Shown here one piece after another: positions 8,901-19,842 of a DNA stretch of 23,922 bases. Position 1 is the stretch's first letter; each line of letters starts with the position of its first letter. Source of the stretch: Dichomitus squalens LYAD-421 SS1 (Eukaryota > Basidiomycota > Agaricomycetes > Polyporales > Polyporaceae); the NCBI RefSeq assembly GCF_000275845.1, contig NW_006766900.1:491832-515753 (forward strand), given 5' to 3'. The notes beneath the pieces were generated by a model. That model was not told the DNA's origin. It worked only from the letters and a program-made list of their open reading frames with translations, and made no database searches. The translations under genes were made by a program, and so were the position numbers.

Positions 8901-11570
8901 ATGTCCTTGGATCCCCCACTTCGTCTACCCCACACTGCAGAGAGTGACCAGCATGAGCCACCTTTGTTCGCTTCGGTTGATGAGCCGCCGCTCTCGACTT
9001 CACTATACGGCCTCGCGACTATCGCAGAAGAACCCACGCTGGACACAGACGACCCTGTCATGCCACTGCTGCATTCTCGTAGCTACGACTCCATTTCGAC
9101 TATTGTGGATCAGCCTGCCCAGAGACCTATCTCCCATCTGCGGCGCTCTGTGACCTTAGAAAGTACCTCTCCTCTGAGACAGTCGTCGGTGCTGAGCGGC
9201 ACTCCCGGAGTGTCGATGGATGCCGAGCTTCTGTTTGATGACTGTGCAACGCTGCTCTCCTCCACCCACGCCCTCATTTCTGCGCGCACATCCATGGCTC
9301 ACCCCATCACCAAGCGTGGACAGACTCTGCTGGACCTTCTCGAGTCTGAGCGGAAGTATGTCATTCATCTTATGGCTCTACGGGACCTCCATCTGCCGTT
9401 GGCTTCAGGTATGTATCTCGATAGCTAGCCTACACGAGCAGCGATTGACGAAGGCTTTACCCCTGATCTCCCCATTAGGTCAACGAGACTTTGGTTCTAT
9501 AATTCCCCGTGGGTCTCGGGCAACATTCTCAACCATCTCCGACATTTCCTTCACCTCACTTTCGGCCGACGGTCAGCCGCCAATGACAGAAGCAGATGTC
9601 AAGGCTATCTTTAACAATATCGCGGAGCTTGCGACGTTTTCCGAGCAGTTCGTCAGTGACCTTGAATGTGCTTTGGGCGATTTCACTACGAATAGTGAAT
9701 GGGAGGACTACGTCGGAAAGCTCTTTCTCACAGCGGTACGTCCTCCCCTTATAGACGTTCATAGCACACTCGGGACCTTGACCACGGACTCTGTTCGTCT
9801 GTTTTTCCACCTCTGATCTTGTGCTTCCATCCATTCTCGCGATATTGACCACGGTCGTATGTTGCAATACAGATTCCGCTGATGGAACCCCTTTACAAGG
9901 CATACGCCAGGAAGCAGTCTTCTAGCCTTGAGCGCTTCAACAACCTTTCACGAACACCCGCATTCAACGTGTACCTTGCGCGGACCCAGGTGTTGACTCT
10001 CAACTTCTCAGATGCTTGGGACCTTCCGTCACTTCTTCTCAAACCGGCGGAGCGGCTGACACAATATCCGATGCTGCTTCACGCGATCATTTCCGAGACC
10101 CCGGACTCACATCCGGATAAGGCGAACCTGATGGAGGCGCATGCCCGAATGGAACAAGTTAAGCGGGAGATATATGAGGAGCGGAGAAGAAGGGAGGTCG
10201 TGCGGGACGTGCTCACCAGCGCCGCTGTTATCAGTACCCCACAGAAAGGCGTAGACACGGTGAAGGCGAAGAAGAGCACGCTCAGTGTTGGGGTCGCGGC
10301 GTCTGTGAGCCGCATGCGGATGAAGAGCTTTCGCTCGGCGGCGCTGAAGACTGAGGAAGTTGTCGAGGCGAACATGGAGGCGGTGGCGATCAAGGCGATG
10401 GGCGAGCAACTCAAGAGCTACGAGTCCTTTGTCGAGCAGTTGGCGCGCGACAGCATGAAGTGGGCGGACTCGATGAAGGCGCTCATGTGTGCGCTCGACC
10501 AGTGGGCGCGCGCGTTCGGGCGGGTGGTCTGGATGGGCTCAGACGACGAGCCCTCGGAGGCGTTCGACGCGTTCCTCCAAGTCATCCGCGACCAGCTCCC
10601 GCCGATATGCGACGAGACGAAAGATGGTCTCAGGGAACGGCTGCTACCCCTTCTCACGAGCTTGGTCGACACGATGGTCGCGCCCATGCGTCTGATGGAG
10701 GCGATGCACACGCTCGAGCCTCTGCACTACGGGCTGCTGTACTTGAATGTGGCCAAGAGCCGGCCGCCGCCCCAGGTCATCGAAACATCGAAGTCGTACG
10801 TGGCGCTCCGCACGCAGCTCTTTGCGGAGCTCCCAACCTACCTCTCGCTCATCGACAAGGGTATGGCAGTGTGCATACGCATGTTTAACCAGATCCAGCG
10901 GCGATTCTACAACAACGTGCGCAAGCGATGTACAGAATTGCGGGACACGTTGGCAGTGGACGAGGCGGAGCTAGTACTGGACACACGGATGGCGTGGCGC
11001 GGCCGGTTTGTAAAGGTCGAGGCCCAGATCCAAGGACTCAGGATCTGGCAAGCGGCACTTGACCATAGGGGAGACGACGACGGGTTTCAACGTGGTCTTC
11101 TTCATTCTCTTCGCGCTCCCTCCCCTCCGCGGACGTTGAATAGCACGCCGGCCCCCCCGCCGCTCACCCCGTCCCGGTCTTCCACTATATATATTGGTGT
11201 CGACAACAACGTTACCCTGAACGACAGCAATCCCAGCCTGATCAACGTCCCATCCCCGACTGAACCGACTTTCCGGCCGGGGCCGGCGATACAAACACGA
11301 CGGGAGAGTGGAGTTCGGTTACCGTCGTTGTACGAGTGCCGCGTGGTGCACTCATGCGAGCCACCAGAGGGCGTGGAGTACCGCGACCTGCCATTTTTCA
11401 CGCTTCGGGTGGACGACGTGTATGGAATCCTGCAGGAAATGGGACACCCGTCCATGCACCGCGATCTCCCTCTGTACATAGACGACGGCGAGGACTGTCT
11501 CCTGCTCGCGCGGGACCAGGCAGGAGACGTCGGCTGGGTTCTGGCCAGTTTCTTGACACCGTCGGATTAA
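8901..11570 (+). CDS. DH-BAR-SH3 Rho guanine nucleotide exchange factor
   Basis: Three exons, 8901-9408, 9479-9735 and 9873-11570, sum to 2463 bases (820 aa plus stop). Intron 1 is GTATGT...TTAG and intron 2 is GTACGT...ACAG, both in phase. Residues 1-138 are Ser/Pro-rich and disordered. The DH (RhoGEF) domain starts at about 139 (RGQTLLDLLESERKYV) and includes the conserved KPAERLTQYPMLLHAI helix near 311. A helical region at about 400-655, with LKSYESFVEQLARDSMKWAD and RRFYNNVRKRC, looks like a BAR domain. A Pro/Ser linker follows, then an SH3-like domain at about 741-818 ending DVGWVLASFL. No PH domain was seen. This order matches animal Tuba/DNMBP, and the DH-BAR part matches fission yeast Gef1, both Cdc42 activators. 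A role in Cdc42 activation at curved membranes or septa is therefore inferred. A more upstream first exon is possible because the bases before the ATG resemble an acceptor. Confidence 0.92.
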
Positions 11571-12631
11571 AATTTAGATCGCAGATCTCTTGCTTCGCGT
11601 CTTTCAACCTATCCTGATGTTATTTGTGACGATGCCTGCTTTCCTGTGTCCACCTCGTTCCTTTGTTCCGTTCGGCACCAACCTTTTCGTCGAGCAGTTC
11701 TAATCAATGCAGTAGCGTTATCCTGTTCGAGCTGCTGGCTGTTGGCCCACGTTGAAATGAAAATACCGCGCACAGAGCTTGTATTGCAAGTGATCACAAT
11801 GGAGCTGGCATTTCGGACTACCGACGGTGTTCGTGCCAACAGACAGTAGGAGTGAGCCTGCAGCCATGAAGTCCCGCATTTGTTACGGTCCGGAAGCCAG
11901 CTACTTCACAACGACACCTTGGTGAGTCAACATAATCTGTCGAAATGAGAGGCGAGTTATCATGCCCTTAGGCATCCGTGATCCGTATGAGGCGTTCGGA
12001 GTCAGAGATTCAACGAGAGCGGATGCACATGGGTTCCAAAACGGTGCGCTTCTACTCACGGCTATTCATGGCAGTCCAGATCGACATGGAGAAGCATTGA
12101 TTGTACGGATAGGAGACCAAGGCCGGCTATCACAATCTCAATGGGATTTGCGCGTAACAATGGGGTTGAATCTTTGTCCACTCGACCTTAGGTAGTAAGA
12201 GAGTCTTCATGGGAAACCGAAAACAAGGAGGATGCGAAACACTGGACTAGATGTCCTCATCACTTATCCTGAAACCGTCATAGACGCGGACTATACAAGG
12301 ACAAGGATACTGTTCTACTAGCATGTAGGAGCCAAGACCATCACGCTGACAACCTGCTCGTGATAAATTTCGAGAGCTGCCCATCATGGACGACATGAGG
12401 CTGCTTGCGCAAAAACGTTCCATACGCATCCTGTCTGAGGAGCAACAGTAATGAGCTCATATAATACCGAAAACCAGGCACGAGTCACCTTCTACCATAT
12501 GCAATCAAATCTACAGGTCCTTTCCAGACAGTGTCCAACATAAGTCGAGGACTCGTTGTGCACAGAAGTTGTGGTACAAACATGATCCTGATATACTGGC
12601 AAGGGATCCAGGTGCGGGATCCTGTATGTGT
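11571..12631. other. Spacer between RhoGEF and HET gene 2
   Basis: It holds the RhoGEF 3' untranslated region and unassigned sequence. The 78-codon frame at 11962-12195 and the 60-codon minus-strand frame at 12247-12429 have no recognised family. The latter could be a 3' exon of HET gene 2 but no convincing splice path was found. The GTAAG donor-like site at 12647 on the minus strand would need a 24-base intron, which is too short. Confidence 0.35.
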
Positions 12632-14409
12632 TCAGATTATCTTACGATAGTAGTCAAGAGAGGAAGCCTGTATATCACCTTGGCCTTGAAGCCCTTCTGG
12701 CCACTTTGAGATATGGTCCCATCGGCAGTCGTGCGCGGCTAGCAAATGATCTTGAGCCGGTATCAGATCCGATCGATAGAAGTGGAAGCTTGCAAAGTGC
12801 TGGCCGGGTTCCGTAAGACAGAGTCCTATAATGAATTGCACGCCGATGCGCAAATCATCGCGTATGAAATGGAACGCAATGGGGGGAGTCCCGGGCCAGT
12901 TGTACGGAACGGGTGGTGCACGGTGAAGCCTCCATGGTTCTAGGAACGTGTTACGAAGAGCGTCGTGAGTGATATGGAAGGGGGTCTGGAAGCGCTTGTG
13001 TTCAAGTGCCACGGGGATCGGAGGTGATGTGTCCTTGGGAGTCGTATGCCAGAGCGCTATGTGGATCTCTTGCTGCCGGATCTTCTGCCTTTTCCATGGA
13101 TGTAGGTTTTCGGGGATTCCCACTATCCGTCGACTGACAGCTCCGAGCCGTTGACTTCCGGTGTGGTAGAGTGGGCCTAGATTGTCAAGGGATGTGTCTG
13201 CGCAGCGTTGAAGGACTAGCCACAAAGACAACTGTTCGGATCTGGGCGTCTGATCCCACTGACATGCTAGACTAGCAAGAGTGATATGACCTAGTTGAAA
13301 GCATACGAGACGAGATAGGCAGCCGTAGGGGGTGGCGGCGAATGTGGGAACATCATGCGTATTGAGAGCTAAACTAGTGCGCTAGTCATCGAGTGAACGA
13401 CGCGTCGGGATCAGGGTAAGTGCTTGGAATCATGATTTTTAGATAAATCTCATACCTTTTTAACAGAGGCGATTTGTGAGGTCTCCCGACGAAAAGTTAT
13501 TTTGCCGGAGGCATTTGGGGCGAAATCATCTGGAGATCTCGCCAGTAGATATGATGTATAGGAATTATGCATATGAGAACCGCCACCGGTCTCGGTCTCG
13601 GACGTCGACGTGTTGAAGCCTTGAAAGTCCTGCCAATCCGAGAAGTCGCCCCAGGCGAATAGCGATGGGTCAATAGACTGCCTCATGATCTCCTCCTGCA
13701 GTCGCCGAAATGCACGTTCTCCTTCGCCATAGATTGCCGTCATGTTGACGGAGAAGATTCCCATGAGCGAGTAGGCACGATCCTCAACCCGAGTGGTTTT
13801 GCGTCCGCAAGCCCACGACATGCGTTGGGCCACGCTGAAGCTGCTGACTGGCTTCTGCATCAGGAGCACTTCGACAGGGATATGGGTAATTTTGCTCAGG
13901 GACCGAGCGTGGTCCATCTTGGTACCGAGCTTCTGCCAGTCTGAGGATATCAAGACGAGGAATGGGGAGGCAATGAGTTCCTGTAGCGTCCAACCCCGAG
14001 TATGCCACTGACTCGCGGCGAAGAGTCCCTTCGTGCCGGTGTCAAATCGATCTTGAGCGACGTCCGCTAGGTAGGCATAGCAGACCTCTGCGAGTGAGTA
14101 GTAGAGATACATGGAGTTGATCGCCTCGGAGAGGTCTGCAGAGCTGGTCTTATCAATACAGCATGTGTCGTTCCAAATCCACCGAAGGCCATCCCGTTCT
14201 GCAAGAATGCAACATTGGCGGACCTTCTCCGAAGCCGTATCGCGAGCATTTGGTCGATTAGAGGGGAGATCCTTGTGATACGCTGGTGTCTCCTGGAAAG
14301 ATTGCTCCTTCTTGCCCCATACATGCGACAGGATCGCGTAGCCATCCGAAAGGTGCTGGGGACTGATGAAGTGGTGGAGCTCTGCGCGATCTGTGCTAAG
14401 GAGCCACAT
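12632..14409 (-). CDS. HET-domain protein, gene 2
   Basis: There are two exons on the minus strand, 14409-13456 and 13381-12632, for 567 aa plus stop. The intron (74 bases) starts GTATGAG and ends ACTAG, in phase 0. I chose the ATG at 14409 because MWLLSTDRAELHHF matches the start of gene 1; an in-frame ATG 30 codons upstream (14499) precedes a stretch not shared with gene 1. HET signatures are YAILSHVWG, the WIWNDTCCIDKTSS segment, RGWTLQELIA and AYSLMGIFSVN. The C-terminal part (TPYGCLSRLVCF, LSLWLVLQRC, IALWHTTPKD, HISKWPEG) is the conserved extension shared with gene 1. Both lie about 9 kb apart and point towards each other. As for gene 1, a role in non-self recognition is inferred from the family. 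Confidence 0.92.
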
Positions 14410-15035
14410 GATGACTGTGTCATAGCTTCTATAAACCGCATGTACATCGAGCGAGTTCCAGAGCGTACTGACAGCGGAGGGAAACAGTATATCTTGCACA
14501 ACGTCAACGAAAGGAGGTTTGACGAACAGTTGTCTGAAAATGAGGCAGTCCTCTGTAAGGGGCTACCTTTAAGTCAATCTATATGAGATATGCATTCCAT
14601 CGCTTACCGAACAAAACACGATGTATGAAGACACAAGCTCTGCGAGCTTCTCTGGAGGTAGAATATTTCGACTCCGTGGATTGCGTGTCGAAAGGTCTGT
14701 CAAAGGCGATCTGTACATCTGGTCATGAAAGTACTATATGAGTTTTATGATCGACAGAGTGATGGGTATATCCAACCAATACGGACCCAGTTGCCGGGGG
14801 TACTGATAGTATCACTGAAGGGGACCAGGAACGGCCCAGAATTCGGCACAGACTAACTCGTGAGGAAGGCTATCGCGTTCTCTTCATCAGCCGGTTGCCT
14901 TGAAGGAGTTTATTGAACCAGTACTAAAATATATGCCCACCTATAGAGATAAAGGAGCAGCGGCGAGGACTATGGTCTAGGGGGTCTCCCACTGTGAACG
15001 CAGAATTATATCATCGGAGATATCCGGATGTATCG
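14410..15035. other. Upstream region of HET gene 2
   Basis: This is AT-richer spacer with short open frames only. No repeat shared with the HET gene 1 leader was found, and no gene is supported. Confidence 0.45.
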
Positions 15036-15039
15036 GGTG

Positions 15040-15989
15040 CTATTACGGGTCGATCCTCAATTGGACGCAGGTCACGGTGCGCATTTCTCCCACTGTCTTT
15101 GCCCACAATACGACATCGCGGCGGGACGTGCCTCAAACCCCCAGGAGGTACGATGGGAAGCGAAGCACTGGAGACGCTAGACAGACGTTCTCTCACAAGC
15201 GACTTCCCCGGGCCGATCGTTGACGACATTTACCGGATGAAAGAGACGCCATGAGCCTTCTTTCTCCCCTGCTGGTGGCATCGCCGGTAACTCCTTGTCT
15301 CTGGGACGTCTCTGGGTATCATCTTCTGGCTGTCGATTTTGCAAACCGCACAACGTGAGGCAGCAAGCTTAGGCGATCAAAATCCCTCTCGGAATGGGGC
15401 GGCAGCGGATACACTGAAAGGACGGACTTGGTCGCCTTGCCACCATCCCGGCCCACAACGGAGTTGTTCGAGGGCGTGAGGGGGCTCCGCGTACTGATGC
15501 CGATTATTTGGATCGTTCACGTGGACTAGACAACATAGGTGCGTACGTCCTATTGCCGTCCTCCTCTTCGGTTTCATGGTTACAGTGTTGCAAATCGCGC
15601 ATGCAGTGCAATGCCCGTTGTCCCTTCTATGTTTCCTTGCTCGACTCGGCAATGGCCTCTTTTCTGTACTTAGAGGTGGTTGTTAGAACCAGTCTTGTCG
15701 TTGCTTGACACGTCCCCATGTTCGCTTGCGTCTTTGTCGACCCCTTGCGTACTTGCGCCCACACTCGCTCATGCTAGCGTCCTGCCCTTCGTGAAGTGTC
15801 TCGGATCCAAAACCATACAGGCTCGCTTTCAGTCTTCGTACGTGTACATTCAGCGGGACGGCGCGACGTGCGACCCTGCTACTCTACAGCCCTAGTCGAG
15901 CTGCAACGCCGTGAAACAGACCGCCCCGTCCCTCGCCGTCGACACCAGCCCTTCCTTCTCCATCCCGCGATCATCGCGCAGTACAGCGA
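15040..15989. repeat. Segmental duplication, copy B (overlaps the 3' end of the F-box/WD40 gene)
   Basis: This is the counterpart of 7010-8564. The part from 15892 onwards is coding sequence of the F-box/WD40 gene; the rest is its 3' flank. Because the full gene is here, this copy is the likely source. It is shorter than copy A by several hundred bases. Confidence 0.8.
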
Positions 15990-18100
15990 AGGCCAGGAGC
16001 GTCACTTCCGCGTGATGCACGTCCAGCTCGCGCACGCACACCCTGTCCACCAGCCGTACCATGCGCACCGCACTGTAGTTGCCCGACGCGTACGCGGCGT
16101 ACTGGCCATCGGGCGAGACGCACTTCGCCGCGATCAAGCGCCGCGGAGCGCTCTCGCTCTCGCCTCCCCGTCCGCTTTCACGCCGCGCAGGCACGGACAC
16201 GGACACCGCCCCGTGCGCGACCCCATGCGTCGCCCGCCAAGGCTCGTCTCCCGCGCTTGCGTGCTGGCGGTACAGGTGGACCGCATCGCACGCGGGGTGC
16301 GCGAAGGACGTGAAGTTGTCGTCCATCACGTACGCGCCGTCCGCCATGCACACCGTCGGGACGTACCCCCCGCGCCCGAGCACGAGCAGCCGCGCGCCCG
16401 CCGCTGGGTCCCACACCTGCAGCGTCGCATGCGCGTCGGGGTGGAGGAGCCACCGCGCGCTCCTGCTGCTGCCGCTGCCGTTCTTGTTTTGCTGCGGGTG
16501 CGGTGCCCAGACGATGGTGCGGCAGACGGAGCCGGCGCATATGGCGAGGCGGCGGCTGTCGGGGGAGAAGGAGAGCGCGCGGGCGGTGTGGTGCGCGTTG
16601 CCGACAAGCCATTCTTGGGCGGGGCGGGGGCTGGAGTAGAGCGGGTGGGCGGCCCAGATGACGAGGGTGCCGTCAGGCGAGCCCGTGGCGAGGAAGCGGC
16701 CGTTGGGGGATACGGCGAGGGCGTCGACTGTGAGGTCGTGTCCCACACTTTCGGCGTGTCCTGTGGCGAGTCAATTGAAGTGGCGAGGGAGAAGGGAGAG
16801 AACATGGGTGTGCGTACCTGTCATGCTGTGCGTGCTGACTTGCAGTATCCTGCGCGTGTGCAGGCAGGGGAACAGCCGCTCGAACTGGGGTCTGAGCAGT
16901 TTGATGCGCTGCCTCCGGGAGTGGATAGAGACGTGGACGAGGCCGAAATTGTGCGAGAGCAGGAGCTCGTCGATCGCGTTGCAGATCCCCTCGACTGACT
17001 TGGTACGCGTGGCCAACGCGAGCTCGGCTGAGCTGTCGCAGTGGATCTCCAGCTCGAAGTTGTGTAGCAAGGGTAGTCGAAGGGCTTGTAACACGTTACT
17101 GACGATGTTCAGGACCAAGTCGAGGGTGCTTCCATGTACGACTATCCTTAATGTGAGGTCGCGCACGAGGGTGGCACTAGTGATGAGGGCTCGTAATTGA
17201 TCTGTGGTAGGAGGTGTGACTATGTCGGCGGGAGAGCTTGCTTCTTGGTTGTGGTCGGCATGTCTGCGCAGCGCGGTACCCTGGTTAATATTTTTTCCGG
17301 TGTTGCTGATACCCAGACAGAGCGATTGAAGAGAACGACAGTATCGAGGAATGAGTGTTTGAGCTAACGAGAAGTGGGTGTCCACGATCTGTATGACCGG
17401 TTGAGAATTTGTGGACTGTATCAGCACCAATGTCTCTGCCGCAGAACATGTTGTGGGACATCGTTGAATGGGACGAACTCACAGTCAACGAGCTGATCTC
17501 CGGTAGCCTGTCCAGACGACATTTGACAAGGTCTGGTTGAACATCTTTTCCTTTGAATTTAATATTGGTACAGTGGAGGGCAGAAAGCGTGGGGACAGAT
17601 ATGAGGAGCCGCACGAGCTCGGAGACGGATGGGAATGTGAGCGACGCCAGTTCCAGCTCCCTCACTGCGAGCAAACTCCTGATAGAAGTGAGCATCGTGG
17701 GATGCAGATTCATCCTCGGAGGGGCCTGTGCACCAGCCGTCGACACTTCTCTACCTCGTAGTCTCCAACAGCGCAGGTAGGGGAGAAGCGGGACAAGACG
17801 GACGGGCATGGCATGCAGTAATGTCTGCGAATTTCCTGTCGGGAGGATGGATACCACGCGCACTATCTGCGAGAAATGTGGCCTCTCCTTGAGTAACTTG
17901 GGGAGAGAATCCGCCTGATCGACGGTATGGATTCCGATCGTATGGAAGAGGTGCACCTGGGCTCTCGGGAGAAGGCCATGCGCTGTGAGAGCGACATTGC
18001 AGAGAGTGGGGATGTCGTCTTTCAGGAAATCGACTACTCTTTCGATGCATTCCAGTGGAATGGGGAAGGGAGAGCAGGAATAGCGATGGATGTGAACCAT
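15892..18100 (-). CDS. F-box-like/LRR-like protein fused to WD40 repeats
   Basis: There are three exons on the minus strand: 18100-17483, 17433-16818 and 16760-15892. The sum is 2103 bases (700 aa plus TAG). Intron 1 is 49 bases (GTGAGT...CAGAG) and intron 2 is 57 bases (GTACGC...CACAG); the latter splits a Gly codon and keeps frame. Residues 11-57 (IPLECIERVVDFL, then LCNVALTAHGLLPRAQVHLF) resemble an F-box. Residues about 60-405 are Leu-rich, as in F-box/LRR proteins of mushrooms, and end FERLFPCLHTRRILQVSTHS. From about 412 WD40-type blades begin (ALAVSPNGRFLATGSPDGTL, then LSFSPDSRRLAI, CVSPDGQYAAYASG). F-box proteins recruit substrates to SCF ubiquitin ligases and WD40 domains can bind them, so an adaptor role is inferred. 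The alternative is two neighbouring genes, with the WD40 part starting within intron 2; phase agreement favours one gene, but only transcripts can decide. Confidence 0.8.
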
Positions 18101-18561
18101 GAGGGCAGATTCAAGGGTGTTGGGGACACGGTACGTTACCTGCTATAGCCTACTACTACCCATAAGCTCTGACATTAACACTGCCTTCGCTATTTTCACT
18201 GCAGATTCTCACCGGAATCCTTAGCGAAAGGAGTACAAGGCCAACATGTAGTCCCTGCCTGTCAACGTTTCTATAGTGAAGGCATTATGCCTGGCGCAAA
18301 CCGCATTCCATTAGCATATGTGAAAGTGAGAGGTATTGCAGATTACGCCTGCGGGGTTGAATTGGCACCAGGACTATCGGAGCCCGGACGTTGGAAAGCA
18401 AGAGCGATGGGGGAACAGATGAGGTATCGAGTTGTGGGCCAATTCTAGCCCTGGTATGCCGGCATGTTTGAGCGGCAGATTGATGGCAGCGCGTCAAGCG
18501 TGAGAGTCACTTGAGAAGTTCTGACGCGACGATGTCTACGGCCAGCGAGTCTGGCATTCAA
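18101..18561. other. Promoter side of the F-box/WD40 gene
   Basis: Upstream flank of the minus-strand gene. It has short open frames only (a 70-codon minus-strand one at 18285-18497). Nothing was recognised. Confidence 0.4.
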
Positions 18562-18563
18562 AA

Positions 18564-18600
18564 CTGCTTACTTTTTTGTGTAATACATCACAGTAAGCAG
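18564..18600. repeat. Perfect 9-bp inverted repeat (hairpin)
   Basis: CTGCTTACT at 18564-18572 is mirrored by AGTAAGCAG at 18592-18600, with a 19-base loop that starts with a T run. It could be a transcription end structure or a binding site. No role is established. Confidence 0.6.
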
Positions 18601-18844
18601 CTTCGACCAGGCGGCAACATGTAGAAGGGACTGGTCAGGACACGATGCGGACCGATTCTCAGTACCCGGAGGTGGCGCTATGGGCGAACGCGTCAGGTCC
18701 GAATTGACACAAGTCCATCGACATAACCTTGTACAAGTCAAGAAGAAGTGCTAACGCGCAATAGATCGGCTCTCCTGTGTTTCCTTGACGCGCGGAGGAA
18801 CGATGGGATAGCCTCATGGTCCAAGCGCGCATGACTGATTGACA

Positions 18845-19065
18845 GTGCGGGTACTACGATCTCCGGGAAGAGAGCGAGGTTCGGAGCAGACAGGCCGCCC
18901 CGTATAGTAGGGTACTACTCAATCTATATCAGGCCATGTACAATGCCCACCTGGCGGGCGACGGGGATATAGGGAAGGGGTCTCGTTACTCACCCGAACA
19001 AAAAGCGCACGTGGAAGCGATCGTCACTTCAATTGCGTCGTTCCCATCTATAGGTTGCAAGTAGA
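18845..19065 (+). pseudogene. Exon-like relic of an unrecognised protein
   Basis: After a TTGACAG acceptor-like site at 18837-18843, one frame stays open to a TAG at 19063-19065 and reads as protein-like: LNLYQAMYNAHLAGDGDIGK, then SRYSPEQKAHVEAIVTSIAS. The same frame reopens after the stop and continues to about 19287 (WRVTVVEHVGAWEGIVALVA). No start codon or upstream exon was found. It may be an exon of a gene whose other parts I cannot see, or a decayed copy of a transposon-related or expanded-family gene. Confidence 0.4.
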
Positions 19066-19289
19066 ACGGAAGGCGTCTTGGAGCTCCGAGATGTGTAGCA
19101 ACTCCGATATGGCGAGTGACCGTTGTGGAACACGTGGGTGCGTGGGAAGGTATCGTCGCCCTTGTAGCTGCTCCCGGAAGTCTCGATATCTTCCCCACTT
19201 CTCGAATTCAGCCCCAGCTAGGTCCAAGAGCTGTTTGCTATGCTGCCCCCCTAGAGGCTAAGTGTTCGTGTCTAACTGGCTCACCATGA

Positions 19290-19700
19290 CCCGGGCGTTA
19301 CACCGCTGTGTTACAGCCTGAACCGGTGCATTTGCGGCCCTCCGGTCAGATTTTTCCGCGTTCCTGAAGGCCCCGCCTGAACATTGCATTGATGACAGGC
19401 TGCGGCATTCTAGGGATCAGGAATCGGACAGATAACTTGGACGAGACGCGCAAGCACATTCGACAGCGAAGTCAGAAGGTGCATTGCCCCTGTTCGATTG
19501 CCTCCTCCCCGCCTTCAGCTCACCTCGGGACTCTTGTTGAACCCGGGGGGCGAAGGGCTCTCCCACGGGTGGCAACGACAGCGGATAGCCTGCAACTCAC
19601 CTAGAAGGGTTGTTGGTTGTAAGAGGCTTGTTAGAGCGATGAGAGGAGATGTTCGAGTGAACTGAACTGTAGATTGGGGGTACAGAGGTCCCCTATATAT
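19290..19700. other. Stretch with no supported gene
   Basis: Only short open frames without family resemblance are present. A TATA-like CCTATATATACT lies at 19692-19703, just before the hairpin cluster, but no gene start follows clearly. Confidence 0.4.
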
Positions 19701-19842
19701 ACTACTGTACATCTGTGGCTACGTAGTACTATACAGTACATTCCCAGGATGCACAGTCGCACAGAGAAGCAGTGCGTACACAGCGAAGCTGTGTGTGTAC
19801 CACATGAGTAGTACAGCCTCGGTTATTGCAGTAACCGGCTGT
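19701..19842. repeat. Cluster of short palindromes and hairpins
   Basis: TACTGTA at 19703 pairs with TACAGTA at 19732; TACGTA and AGTACT palindromes lie between them. ACACAGC (19778-19784) pairs with GCTGTGT (19788-19794). ACAGCC plus GGTTA (19813-19825) pairs with TAACC plus GGCTGT (19832-19842) with a two-base bulge. A TATATATA tract precedes the cluster. Confidence 0.55.

Noticed and set aside
10460..10888. 142-codon plus-strand frame within the RhoGEF
   Set aside because: It lies in another frame of the third RhoGEF exon, where the BAR-like helical region is encoded; its composition is that of a shadow frame.
12624..12647. 24-base GT-AG intron at the end of HET gene 2, and a similar 24-base one at 3898-3921
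   Set aside because: Both have good donor and acceptor bases but are shorter than workable spliceosomal introns; no conserved protein sequence follows either.
14410..14499. Upstream ATG adding 30 residues to HET gene 2
   Set aside because: HET gene 1 begins at the homologous downstream ATG and the extra residues are not shared.
15796..16998. 400-codon plus-strand open frame
   Set aside because: It is antisense to the third exon of the F-box/WD40 gene, which has recognisable WD40 motifs; the plus frame is Arg/His/Ala-rich with no domain, as expected of a GC-rich shadow.
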